Positions 31,365 to 40,546 of a stretch of DNA of 64,000 nt are shown piece after piece. Position 1 is the stretch's first letter. Every line of letters starts with the position of its first letter. The DNA is from Flavobacterium sp. NKUCC04_CG (lineage in GTDB: Bacteria > Bacteroidota > Bacteroidia > Flavobacteriales > Flavobacteriaceae), in the NCBI RefSeq assembly GCF_019345525.1, contig NZ_JAHKRA010000006.1, positions 1 to 64,000 on the forward strand. The letters are read 5' to 3'. The notes below the pieces were generated by a model, which worked only from the letters and a program-made list of their open reading frames with translations, was not told where the DNA came from and ran no database searches. The position numbers were made by a program, and so were the translations under genes.

Positions 31365-34160
31365 ATGAAAAAACTATTATTTAGTCTTTTTCTTGTTCTG
31401 CAAGTCTTAAACACCTGGGCGCAGCCGAACCAAGAAATCAAAGGAAGAATTGTTGATTCAAAATCGCAACAACCCATCAAAGCAGTAGTTGCAAACATCA
31501 TCGGCACCAATCAAACGGAGCGTACAAATGATGAAGGGGATTTTACTTTTAATAATGCTCCTGCAGGAAGCCAGACACTAGTACTGACTTATCCAGGATA
31601 TTTATCAAAGAGACTTCCATTAGAATTAACAATTGGTCAAAACATGGATTTGGGTGTAATTGTACTTGAAGAAGACATTACAGCTGACATCCAATTGAAT
31701 TTAATCACTTTAACAGACAATGATTTGGGTGACGACAATTCTGGATCTGAAACCACCTCCGGCTTATTGCAAGCTTCTAGAGATGCTTTTCAACAAGCCG
31801 CTGCATTTAACTGGGGACAGGCTAGATTCAAGATTCGTGGATTAGACAACGAATTTGGAAAAACCATGATTAATGGTATTGTAATGAACAAAGTTTACGA
31901 TGGTCGTCCGCAATGGAGTAACTGGGGCGGATTAAACGATGTGACTAGAAACCAAGAGTTTTCTATGGGATCAGCACCTTCTGACTATACGTTCGGTGGT
32001 ATTTTAGGTACTCAAGCCATTAATACCCGTGCTTCTTATATGCGAAAAGGAACGCGTTTGACTTTTTCTGGTGGAAACACAAATTACACATGGAGACCGG
32101 TAGTTACTCATTCATCTGGAATGAATGCTAAAGGTTGGGCCTATACGTTTTCCGCTTCATATAGAGGTGCTGATGAGGCTTATTTTGACGGAACTAATTA
32201 CGATGCAAAATCGTTATTCGTTGCCATTGAGAAAAGATTTAACGATTCACACAGTTTAAACTTTACCGGTATTTACGCTCAAAATAAGCGAGCTAAAAAC
32301 GCTCCTTTAACAGATGAAGCAGCTGATTTAAAAGGCTTTAAATACAACTCTTATTGGGGTTGGCAAGGAGATGACAAACGCAACTCCAGATATAAAGAGG
32401 TTGAAGAGCCTATTTTTATGCTAACGCATTATTGGACTATTAATGAGAACAACAGATTAACGACTAGTGCGTCTTACCAATTTGGTAAAATCGGAAACAG
32501 TCGTTTGGGATATAACGGCGCCAATAATCCTGACCCTACATATTACAGAAATATGCCTAGCTATTTCTCTGGATATCATGATAGAGACGGTAATTTCCTT
32601 GGAAACCAGGAGCCTTATTTGACTAATGCCGCTACTGCTAAGGAATATTTCCTAAACAACAGCCAAATCAATTGGGATGAAATCTACCGCGACAATATGG
32701 TCAACGGCACGAGCCGTGTGATTCAGTATGAAGATCGTACCGATGATAAATCGTTGTCTTTTAACAGTAATTTAAACTCTACGATATCGGATCATTTGAC
32801 CCTTAACGCAGGAGTGAATTACAGAAGATTACATTCTGAAAACTTTAGTATCGTTACCGACCTATTAGGTGGAAGTGGTTATAAAGATGTGGACAACTTT
32901 TTTACAGGGGATAAATCGCAGCCAAACATGGACCAACAGAACAGAATTGTTGGAGAAGGCGATCGTTTTGGATACAACTATGATTTACAAGCTAATGTAA
33001 TCGATGTTTTCACTCAATTTAAATTCAATTACGAAAGAGTTAGTTTTTACTTAGCTCAAAATATTTCTTATACAGACTACCAAAGAGATGGTTTATACAA
33101 AAACGGTATATATCCTACCAACTCTTACGGGAAAAGTGACAAAGTAAATTACAACAATTTTGGATTTAAAGGAGGCGCTACAGTGCACCTTTCAGGGCGT
33201 CATATATTAAATGCCAATGTGGCTTATATGAATCAAGCACCTAGTTTGAGAAACGTTTTTTCAAATGCTCGTTTAAACAATAACATTACACCCGATCTAA
33301 AAAGTGAAGACATTTTTAGTATTGACGGAAGTTATATTCTAAGAACACCTAAATTAAAAGCAAGAGCTACGGCTTATCTTTCTGAAGTTAAAAACTCTAG
33401 CGATCTTTCTTTTTACTATGCAGAGGGAATTGGAGTTCTTAACGACCAAGGGAATCTAATCGACGACAAAGGAGATGCTTTTGTTTCTGAAATTCTAACT
33501 GGAATCAACAAGAGAAACTTAGGAGTTGAATTGGGTGCTGAATACCAAATAATTCCTACTGTAAAAGCAACAGCTACTGTAGCTTTAGGTCAGTCTTTTT
33601 ACACAAACAATCCAAACATCAAATTAAATATCGACAATGTGGGTAGAACGGTTGATTACGGAACGGCTTATTTAAAGAACTACCGAGTAGCTTCAGGGCC
33701 TCAAACGGCTGCTTCTTTAGGTTTGGAGTACCGCGACCCTAAGTTTTGGTGGATTGGAGCTAATGCCAACTATTTAGATAATAATTATATCGATATCTCA
33801 CCGATTTTGAGAACGGATAATTTTGTTATCAACCCACAAGATCCAAATCGCGGACCTTTTGTTGATATGACAAAAGATGATGTAAGAGATATCTTAAAAC
33901 AAGAAAAACTACAAAGTCTTATGTTGGTAAATCTTACGGGAGGTAAATCTTGGAGAATCAACAGAAATACTTTAGGTTTCTTTGCCAGTATCAACAACAT
34001 TTTTGATGTTACCTATAAAACAGGTGGTTTCGAACAAGCGAGAAATGCCAATTATAAAGAACTTTCAGAAGATAAAGCCGCGGGTACACCGTCTTTCGGA
34101 AATAAATATTTCTATGGATATGGCCGTAATTTCTTCGTTAACGTTTATTACAATTTCTAA
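31365..34160 (+). CDS. TonB-dependent receptor with carboxypeptidase-like regulatory domain
   Basis: 931 residues. Signal peptide (MKKLLFSLFLVLQVLNTWAQ). Residues ~25-110 are a CarboxypepD-reg-like beta-sandwich (IKGRIVDSKSQQPIKAVVANIIGTNQTERTNDEGDFTFNN). A plug domain follows (ARFKIRGLDNEFGKTMINGIVMN), then an outer-membrane barrel ending in an aromatic strand (FFVNVYYNF). It should import a large substrate with ExbBD-TonB energy. The gene pair with a DUF5689-like lipoprotein and a divergent secreted nuclease points to nucleic-acid or phosphoester uptake, by inference. Confidence 0.92.
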   Translation: MKKLLFSLFLVLQVLNTWAQPNQEIKGRIVDSKSQQPIKAVVANIIGTNQTERTNDEGDFTFNNAPAGSQTLVLTYPGYLSKRLPLELTIGQNMDLGVIVLEEDITADIQLNLITLTDNDLGDDNSGSETTSGLLQASRDAFQQAAAFNWGQARFKIRGLDNEFGKTMINGIVMNKVYDGRPQWSNWGGLNDVTRNQEFSMGSAPSDYTFGGILGTQAINTRASYMRKGTRLTFSGGNTNYTWRPVVTHSSGMNAKGWAYTFSASYRGADEAYFDGTNYDAKSLFVAIEKRFNDSHSLNFTGIYAQNKRAKNAPLTDEAADLKGFKYNSYWGWQGDDKRNSRYKEVEEPIFMLTHYWTINENNRLTTSASYQFGKIGNSRLGYNGANNPDPTYYRNMPSYFSGYHDRDGNFLGNQEPYLTNAATAKEYFLNNSQINWDEIYRDNMVNGTSRVIQYEDRTDDKSLSFNSNLNSTISDHLTLNAGVNYRRLHSENFSIVTDLLGGSGYKDVDNFFTGDKSQPNMDQQNRIVGEGDRFGYNYDLQANVIDVFTQFKFNYERVSFYLAQNISYTDYQRDGLYKNGIYPTNSYGKSDKVNYNNFGFKGGATVHLSGRHILNANVAYMNQAPSLRNVFSNARLNNNITPDLKSEDIFSIDGSYILRTPKLKARATAYLSEVKNSSDLSFYYAEGIGVLNDQGNLIDDKGDAFVSEILTGINKRNLGVELGAEYQIIPTVKATATVALGQSFYTNNPNIKLNIDNVGRTVDYGTAYLKNYRVASGPQTAASLGLEYRDPKFWWIGANANYLDNNYIDISPILRTDNFVINPQDPNRGPFVDMTKDDVRDILKQEKLQSLMLVNLTGGKSWRINRNTLGFFASINNIFDVTYKTGGFEQARNANYKELSEDKAAGTPSFGNKYFYGYGRNFFVNVYYNF

Positions 34161-34190
34161 AAAAAAACAATTAATAAAAAATATCACATT

Positions 34191-36143
34191 ATGAAGTTAT
34201 TTTTAAAACCCTTTTTATTTTTAGCACTAATATTAGTAATCCTCTCGGGTTGTGCAAAAAATGATGATTTTACGATTCCAAACATCGACTGTAAAGACCC
34301 CGGCTTAGAAGACACTAAAACAGTCCTAGAAATTTATGCAGAGGCTACAGAAAAACCTGTTAAATATACAGGAAATGATATCATCTCTGGTTATGTAGTT
34401 TCGAGCGACAAAGAAAAACACTTTTATCAAACTATTTATTTGGTTACAAAAGACAATTCTTTAGCTTTTAAAGTAGCTGCAGAATCTACTGGTTTGGGTC
34501 ATTATACCACATCTAGTGTAGGTAAACACGTTTTTATTAAACTGGAAAACCTGTATATCCAAAAAAGAGACGGTATTCTTCAAATTGGTGAGTTGTATAA
34601 CGGAAACGTTGGAAACATCGGTAAAGCTTTAATTAAAAACCATATAGTACCTTCATGTAATGTAGTTGGTGAAAATCTATTAGTTAACGACATCAGCTTA
34701 GAAGAGGCAATCAGTTCTGATAAATACGTTGGTAAATTAGTTGAATTTAGTAATGTGCAGTTTGCAGACAATGCTGTTGGTAAACCATATAATGACGAGA
34801 GCGCCAATGCAACAAATAGAGATATTGTTGACAAAACAGGTAAAACGATCATTTTCAGAACAAACAAACAAGCACCTTTTTCTTCGAATCTTATCAGTAA
34901 GCAAAGTGGAAAAATCAGAGGTATTGTTACTAAATTCGGAACTACTTTCCAATTTGTGGCGCGTTATGAATCTGATGTTCAATTAACTGAGAATCGTTTT
35001 ACTATAGGAGAACCGGGTGAGCCAGGAGAACCAGGAGAAGAACCAGAAGTTACTGGTGTAGTGGCTTTTCCAGGAGCTGACTTTGAAAACTGGGAAACAT
35101 TTTTAGGTTCCCTTCAAGAATTCAACGGTGAAAAAATTAAAAAAGACTATATGTCTCAAGCCATGGGTCTAGGTATGAAAACCTCGAATGCCCTTGCTGT
35201 TAAAGGAACACCTGTTGGAAATGACTTTATGTTTACAGCAGAAAACATCAAAAACGTTCCTACTGGAGCTTCAAAAATTTCGTTCTATGTAAAAGGATCT
35301 TCTGCAAAATCTATTTCAGTAAATGTTTTTAAAGCAGACGGTACCTATGCTCCTTTTAACGTAGAGGGACTTAATAGTACAAAAACTTTAGACAAAGCAG
35401 AAAACAATCAGTACAACGGTACCATTAACACAAACAACAATTGGGTTAAAGTATCTCTTAATTTAACTGGTGTTGATTATAACACGTCGGCTAAAGGAAA
35501 ACTTATTGCTTTCAAAGTAGGAAAAGAAGCGGCTTATGATTTGTTAATTGACAACATCATGATTGAAGGTGGTACAAATGGAGGAAATCCAGACCCAGAA
35601 CCGGAACCGGAACCAGGAAATGGTAATATTGCTTTCCCAGGTGGAGATTTTGAAAACTGGACGGCTTTTGAAAATGGACTTTTAAGTTTAAATGGAGCAG
35701 CTAAATTGAAAGATTATGCTACACAACAAAACGGTAAAGGAATTGATGGTTCTGCTGCTTTAGGTCTTATTGGAACTCCAGCGGGTAACGACTATGTTTT
35801 CACTACAGAAAAAGTACTTAATGTACCTGCAGGTGCAACAAAATTGAGCTTTTTCGTAAAAGGTACTTCAGCTAAATCATTATCTTTTAACGTTTATAAA
35901 TCAGACGGAACAGCCTTTACCGCTTTTAATGTTGGAGATCTTGGAGCTGCTGCTGTAACTATTAGTTCTGCTGCAAATAACCAATATGTTGGTGTAATTA
36001 ACACCAATAACCAATGGGTAAAAGTAACTTTAAACATCGCTGGTTTGGATTATAACAAAACGGGATTAAAGAGTTTCTTAGCTTTAAAAGTTGGTAAAGA
36101 AGCTGCTTACAACTTATATTTAGACAACTTTATCATAGAATAA
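34191..36143 (+). CDS. DUF5689-type surface lipoprotein with duplicated C-terminal domain
   Basis: 650 residues. Lipobox LSGC (Cys21). Residues ~35-270 match the DUF5689-like OB-type domain (IISGYVVSSDKEKHFYQTIYLV..., GKHVFIKLENLYIQKRDGILQIG). Two linkers rich in E, P and G (GEPGEPGEPGEEPE; DPEPEPEPG) separate two homologous ~165-residue domains, each starting FPG-(A/G)-DFENW and ending KVGKEAAY(D/N)L-(L/Y)-(I/L)DN-(I/F)-(M/I)IE, a choice-of-anchor or carbohydrate-binding-like beta-sandwich. Likely the surface partner of the receptor 30 bp upstream. A terminator follows. Confidence 0.85.
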   Translation: MKLFLKPFLFLALILVILSGCAKNDDFTIPNIDCKDPGLEDTKTVLEIYAEATEKPVKYTGNDIISGYVVSSDKEKHFYQTIYLVTKDNSLAFKVAAESTGLGHYTTSSVGKHVFIKLENLYIQKRDGILQIGELYNGNVGNIGKALIKNHIVPSCNVVGENLLVNDISLEEAISSDKYVGKLVEFSNVQFADNAVGKPYNDESANATNRDIVDKTGKTIIFRTNKQAPFSSNLISKQSGKIRGIVTKFGTTFQFVARYESDVQLTENRFTIGEPGEPGEPGEEPEVTGVVAFPGADFENWETFLGSLQEFNGEKIKKDYMSQAMGLGMKTSNALAVKGTPVGNDFMFTAENIKNVPTGASKISFYVKGSSAKSISVNVFKADGTYAPFNVEGLNSTKTLDKAENNQYNGTINTNNNWVKVSLNLTGVDYNTSAKGKLIAFKVGKEAAYDLLIDNIMIEGGTNGGNPDPEPEPEPGNGNIAFPGGDFENWTAFENGLLSLNGAAKLKDYATQQNGKGIDGSAALGLIGTPAGNDYVFTTEKVLNVPAGATKLSFFVKGTSAKSLSFNVYKSDGTAFTAFNVGDLGAAAVTISSAANNQYVGVINTNNQWVKVTLNIAGLDYNKTGLKSFLALKVGKEAAYNLYLDNFIIE

Positions 36144-36204
36144 ATCAAATGGTTTGGTGTTTGTTATTAAACAAAATCGTGAAGTAACCTATACCGAAAA
36201 CCTA

Positions 36205-36247
36205 CTAAAAAAGTCCTCATCATTTATTTGATGGGGATTTTTTTTTT
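36205..36247 (+). terminator. terminator of the TonB receptor operon
   Basis: A 12-bp stem (36211-36222 with 36229-36240, two G:U pairs) followed by a run of ten T. Confidence 0.8.
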
Positions 36248-36592
36248 GCGATTTGACCATTTTTGAGTTCAATCAGTGATTAAGAAACCCCTAAATACCA
36301 GCGAAGCGGAGATGCGCCGTCTTAAGCGGTATAATTGCTATTGATTTAAGCTAAGTGATTGGGTCTACCTTAGCTTTAATTCTAGGTATGCTAATGAAGT
36401 TTTAGTTGCGACTTTAATTCCTAGGCATTTCATAATCACTTATGAATTCTAAGAAACTATCATTCTCATGCGAGCTTAAGAGAAGCAACAACAACCCAAT
36501 TAAAGGCCATTTAGTCGCTTATTAAGCATTAATTCGCCCTAGACGAGATTGGTGTTGGAGTTGAGAAAAAAACTCTTAAAACTACGTATAAA
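36248..36592. other. gene-free stretch, nothing recognised
   Basis: About 345 bp between two terminators. No ORF over 60 codons, no tRNA shape, no clear repeat. Slightly less AT-rich than other spacers here, so it may be a decayed gene. Confidence 0.35.
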
Positions 36593-36619
36593 CAAAAAAA
36601 CCTCCATAAGGAGGTTTTT
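36593..36619 (-). terminator. terminator of the atp operon
   Basis: AACCTCC pairs with GGAGGTT around a four-base loop, with an A-run (36593-36599) that becomes a U-run on minus. It lies 24 bp past the atpG stop. Confidence 0.85.
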
Positions 36620-36642
36620 ATATATTGAATCGTAAAGAAGAT

Positions 36643-37503
36643 TTATTTTAAAGCTTCCGCTCCACCAACAATTTCCAAAATTTCATTGGTAATCGATGCC
36701 TGACGCGCTTTGTTATAAGTCAATTTTAACTGATCTCTTAATTCTTGTGCGTTGTCCGTTGCTTTGTGCATGGCAGTCATACGCGCTCCATGTTCCGATG
36801 CGAAAGAATCCAAAATCGATTTAAACAATTGTGTTTTTAACGACGTTGGGATCAAGCTTTCAAGAATTTCTTCTTTAGACGGTTCATAAAGGTAATCTGA
36901 TGTTGTATTAGAAGTACTTACTTCTGGCAACATCAACGGTAAAAATTGTTCGGTAATCACAAATTGTGTTGCCGCATTTTTAAACTGGTTGTACACCAAT
37001 TGAATGGTATCATATTGTTCTTTTGCAAAAACATCCATCAAATGCTCTGCAATTTTAGCAGTAGCATCAAAAGATAAATGATCAAAAAGATCACTATCGT
37101 TTTGGATAACGTGAATATTTTTATGCAAAGCATCATAACCCTTTTTTCCAATAGTCAACAAATCTACTTTTTTCCCTTGATAAACCGTAGTTCTCAATAG
37201 GTTAACTTGTTTGATTACGTTGGCGTTAAAACCCCCACACAATCCTCTATTAGAAGTAACAGCTACAATTAAAACCTTGTTTACCTCTCTAGTTTGAGAA
37301 AAAACACCTGAATGATCACCTTCTAAAGTTGCACTAATATTCTGGATTAATTCCGTCAGCTTTTCAGCATAAGGACGCATCGCAGTAATAGAATCTTGAG
37401 CTTTTTTTAATTTAGCCGCAGAAACCATTTTCATCGCAGAAGTGATCTGCATTGTAGATGAAATGGAGGTAATTCTATTACGAATTTCTTTAAGATTTGC
37501 CAT
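36643..37503 (-). CDS. atpG: F1F0 ATP synthase gamma subunit
   Basis: 286 residues from the ATG at 37503 (MANLKEIRNRITSISSTMQITSAMKMVSAAKLKKAQ), the standard gamma N-terminal coiled-coil helix. C-terminal SEHGARMTAMHKATDNAQELRDQLKLTYNKARQASITNEILEIVGGAEAL forms the second helix of the rotor shaft. Central VIAVTSNRGLCGGFNANV is conserved. Rotates inside the alpha3beta3 head. Last gene of the cluster; beta and epsilon genes must lie elsewhere. Confidence 0.97.
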   Translation of the reverse strand: MANLKEIRNRITSISSTMQITSAMKMVSAAKLKKAQDSITAMRPYAEKLTELIQNISATLEGDHSGVFSQTREVNKVLIVAVTSNRGLCGGFNANVIKQVNLLRTTVYQGKKVDLLTIGKKGYDALHKNIHVIQNDSDLFDHLSFDATAKIAEHLMDVFAKEQYDTIQLVYNQFKNAATQFVITEQFLPLMLPEVSTSNTTSDYLYEPSKEEILESLIPTSLKTQLFKSILDSFASEHGARMTAMHKATDNAQELRDQLKLTYNKARQASITNEILEIVGGAEALK

Positions 37504-37571
37504 TTTTAAATAGTGTAAGTAATTAGAGAAAAGCAATTGAGTATATCAATTGCTTTTCTACAACCTAATTA

Positions 37572-39146
37572 TTAATATTTAGAAGATACTTCTTTAGCTA
37601 CTTGCTCTAGAGCTGCTGTAACTTCGTCAGTTAATTTTCCTGCTTTTAAAGCATTTAAAACCTCTTTGTGTTTTAAGTTCAAGATTTCAAGATAATCTTT
37701 TTCAAATTCCTTCACTTTATTTACAGGAACTTTTCTCAATAAGTTTTTAGAACCTGCATAGATAATAGCTACTTGGTCTTCCACTTTATAAGGATCGTTA
37801 ACTGCTTGTTTAAGGATTTCAACGTTTCTTCTACCTTTTTCAATTACGTTTAAAGTAGCTGAATCCAAATCAGAACCAAACTTAGCGAAAGCTTCTAATT
37901 CACGGAATTGCGCTTGATCCAATTTTAAAGTTCCAGAAACTTTCTTCATCGATTTAATCTGAGCATTTCCTCCAACACGAGATACCGAAATACCTACGTT
38001 AATAGCTGGACGAACCCCTGAGTTAAACAAATCCGATTCTAAGAAGATCTGACCATCAGTAATCGAAATTACGTTGGTTGGAATATATGCAGAAACGTCA
38101 CCAGCTTGAGTTTCGATAATAGGAAGTGCCGTTAAAGAACCACCACCTTTTACCAAATGTTTGATTGAATCTGGAAGATCGTTCATGTTTTTAGCAATCG
38201 TATCGTCAGCAATAACCTTAGCTGCACGCTCTAATAATCTAGAGTGAAGGTAAAAAACGTCACCTGGATAGGCTTCACGTCCTGGTGGACGACGAAGAAT
38301 CAACGACATCTCACGGTATGCAACAGCTTGTTTAGACAAATCATCATAAATGATTAAGGCTGGACGACCTGTATCACGGAAATACTCCCCGATAGCAGCT
38401 CCTGCCATTGGAGCATAAACTTGCATTGGAGCAGGGTCAGAAGCATTTGCTGCTACGATAATCGTATAAGCCATAGCTCCTTTATCTTCCAATGTTTTTG
38501 CAATACCTGCTACAGTAGAAGCTTTTTGCCCTATTGCAACATATATACAGAATACCGGTTGCCCAGCATCATAAAATTCTTTTTGATTTAAAATAGTATC
38601 GATACAAACGGTAGTTTTACCTGTTTGACGGTCACCGATAACCAACTCACGTTGACCACGTCCTACTGGAATCATGGCATCGATAGACTTAATACCGGTT
38701 TGCAAAGGTTCCGTTACCGGTTGACGGTAGATAACTCCTGGTGCTTTACGCTCCAAAGGCATCTCGTACAACTCTCCTCCGATTGGACCTTTACCATCGA
38801 TTGGAATACCTAAAGTATCAACAACACGACCTACCATTTGCTCACCTACTTTAAGGGAAGCAATACGACGTGTTCTCTTAACGATAGAACCCTCTTTAAC
38901 TCCTGTTGAAGGACCTAACAATACAACACCAACATTATCTTCTTCAAGATTAAGTACCATTGCTTCTAATCCATTTTCAAATTGAACTAGTTCTCCATAC
39001 TCAGCATGAGATAAGCCGTAAACACGAGCCACACCATCTCCTACTGCAAGAACGGTTCCTATCTCTTCTAAAGAAGCGTCAGATTCAAAACCAGATAACT
39101 GTTTTTTTAATATTGCTGAAATTTCAGCAGGTTTAATTTCTGCCAT
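37572..39146 (-). CDS. atpA: F1F0 ATP synthase alpha subunit
   Basis: 524 residues, full length. P-loop GDRQTGKT at ~171-178, [43 protein letters not shown] and the [16 protein letters not shown] segment are diagnostic of the non-catalytic nucleotide-binding alpha chain of F1. Cytoplasmic face of the inner membrane. Forty bases after atpH, same operon. Confidence 0.98.
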   Translation of the reverse strand: MAEIKPAEISAILKKQLSGFESDASLEEIGTVLAVGDGVARVYGLSHAEYGELVQFENGLEAMVLNLEEDNVGVVLLGPSTGVKEGSIVKRTRRIASLKVGEQMVGRVVDTLGIPIDGKGPIGGELYEMPLERKAPGVIYRQPVTEPLQTGIKSIDAMIPVGRGQRELVIGDRQTGKTTVCIDTILNQKEFYDAGQPVFCIYVAIGQKASTVAGIAKTLEDKGAMAYTIIVAANASDPAPMQVYAPMAGAAIGEYFRDTGRPALIIYDDLSKQAVAYREMSLILRRPPGREAYPGDVFYLHSRLLERAAKVIADDTIAKNMNDLPDSIKHLVKGGGSLTALPIIETQAGDVSAYIPTNVISITDGQIFLESDLFNSGVRPAINVGISVSRVGGNAQIKSMKKVSGTLKLDQAQFRELEAFAKFGSDLDSATLNVIEKGRRNVEILKQAVNDPYKVEDQVAIIYAGSKNLLRKVPVNKVKEFEKDYLEILNLKHKEVLNALKAGKLTDEVTAALEQVAKEVSSKY

Positions 39147-39185
39147 TTTGATTTATGGTTTATACACGTAATACGTGCGGTGATT

Positions 39186-39719
39186 TTAATTAGTTAATTG
39201 TCTCTTTAAGTCTTGCAACTTATTTGCTAAAGAAGCATTGAATTGCTGATCGCCTATACGAAGGATAAAACCTCCTAATATACTTGGATCAATAATGTTT
39301 TCAATGGTTACCTTTTTGTTTGAAATCTGTTTGATTTTATCCAAAACCTTTGCTTCCATTTCTCCATCCATTGCAATTGCAGTAGTTACCTTTGCTTTTT
39401 GTATCCCCAATTCCAGGTCGTACAACTCTTGAAATTTAGAAGCAATCGCCTCTAAAATATCAAAACGTTTGTTGTGCATAAGTAATTTAAACAATTCAAT
39501 CGTTTGTGCCGATGTACTGGCAAAAACCTCGGATAAAGCATCTAATTTCACATTTCCTTTTATGGTCGGATTTGAAAGAAAACTCTTTAAATCTTCACTT
39601 TGAGAAATGGATCCTGAAATAAGAAGCATGTCCTTATTAATCGTCTCCAAAGTTCCTTTTTCCAAGGAAATCTCCAGCATTGCTTTTGCATATCTTGCAG
39701 CTGCTCTCGTGCCTATCAT
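39186..39719 (-). CDS. atpH: F1F0 ATP synthase delta subunit
   Basis: 177 residues. The start (MIGTRAAARYAKAMLEISLEKG) and the C-terminal IIDPSILGGFILRIGDQQFNASLANKLQDLKRQL match the OSCP/delta family, which links the peripheral stalk to the top of F1. Nine bases after atpF stop. Confidence 0.95.
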   Translation of the reverse strand: MIGTRAAARYAKAMLEISLEKGTLETINKDMLLISGSISQSEDLKSFLSNPTIKGNVKLDALSEVFASTSAQTIELFKLLMHNKRFDILEAIASKFQELYDLELGIQKAKVTTAIAMDGEMEAKVLDKIKQISNKKVTIENIIDPSILGGFILRIGDQQFNASLANKLQDLKRQLTN

Positions 39720-39728
39720 AAGGATGAA

Positions 39729-40220
39729 TTAATTTAGTTTTACTTCGTCTAACATTTTTTCAACCAATTTCACTTGGGCTTCTTTGTTAGATAATTGATC
39801 TTTCAATAACTTCTCTGCGATTTCGATAGAAAGGCTAGAAATGTGATTTTTCAATTCACTCATAGCAGCATTCTTCTCACTTTCGATTGTAGCTTTGGCT
39901 TGAGCAATTATTTTATCACCTTGCTTTTGAGCTTCCAATTTGGCCTCAGCAAGCATTGTATCTTTAATATCACGGGCATCTTTAATCATTGCATCTCTTT
40001 CGATACGCGCTTCTTGTAAGATACGTTCATTATCTGCTTTAAGATTCTGCATTTCATTACGCGCTGCTTCCGCAGAGGCTAATGCAGTATTAATTGATTC
40101 TTCTCTACCTTTAACAGCAGCCAAAATTGGTTTCCATGCAAATTTCTTTAGCAAGAAAAAGAAGATAATAAAAATAGCTGTTGTCCAAAAAATTAAACTC
40201 TCAGGTGCTACAAAATTCAT
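39729..40220 (-). CDS. atpF: F1F0 ATP synthase b subunit
   Basis: 163 residues. One N-terminal membrane helix (LIFWTTAIFIIFFFLLKKFAWKPI) followed by a long charged coiled coil (ALASAEAARNEMQNLKADNERILQEARIERDAMIKDARD...). Dimeric peripheral stalk. Separated from atpE by an 81-bp gap that holds a strong hairpin. Confidence 0.96.
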   Translation of the reverse strand: MNFVAPESLIFWTTAIFIIFFFLLKKFAWKPILAAVKGREESINTALASAEAARNEMQNLKADNERILQEARIERDAMIKDARDIKDTMLAEAKLEAQKQGDKIIAQAKATIESEKNAAMSELKNHISSLSIEIAEKLLKDQLSNKEAQVKLVEKMLDEVKLN

Positions 40221-40256
40221 AGTATATTAGCTTTAATTTGTTTTAATGTAAAAATA

Positions 40257-40285
40257 GCATCCTAAAACCAACCGTTTCAGGATGC
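40257..40285. other. stem-loop between atpE and atpF
   Basis: GCATCCTAAAAC (40257-40268) pairs with GTTTCAGGATGC (40274-40285), 11 of 12 pairs. On minus it is followed by only a short U-rich CTATTTTT, so it may act as a partial terminator or as a 3' stabiliser of the atpE message, which would raise c-subunit output over b. Confidence 0.5.
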
Positions 40286-40301
40286 CTTTTTTTTTCAAAA
40301 A

Positions 40302-40502
40302 TTATTTTGCAATTAATGCAACAACCACTGCGAACAATGCAACACCTTCGATAAGTGCAGCAGAGATAATCATTGCAGTTTGAATTTTTGAAGCTGCCTC
40401 AGGTTGACGAGCAATAGCATCCATTGCAGATCCACCAATTTTTCCGATACCTATTCCTGCCGCTAAAGCAGCAATTCCAGCACCAATTCCAGCTAAAATC
40501 AT
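40302..40502 (-). CDS. atpE: F1F0 ATP synthase c subunit
   Basis: 66 residues, two membrane helices with the GIGIGKIGGSAMDAIARQPE loop between them. Ion-binding Glu52 in ISAALIEGVALFAV. No extra polar ligands of the Na+ type (no Q-x-x-x-V plus E-S/T set), so it is probably proton-coupled. Shorter than E. coli c (79) but normal for Bacteroidota. 44 bp after atpB. Confidence 0.96.
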   Translation of the reverse strand: MILAGIGAGIAALAAGIGIGKIGGSAMDAIARQPEAASKIQTAMIISAALIEGVALFAVVVALIAK

Positions 40503-40546
40503 AGTTAAAAATTTATATAGTTAATATTTAATAAAACTCTAATTAA

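Noticed and set aside
36248..36592. Possible tRNA or rRNA fragment
   Set aside because: No cloverleaf, no CCA end, no conserved rRNA stretch seen.
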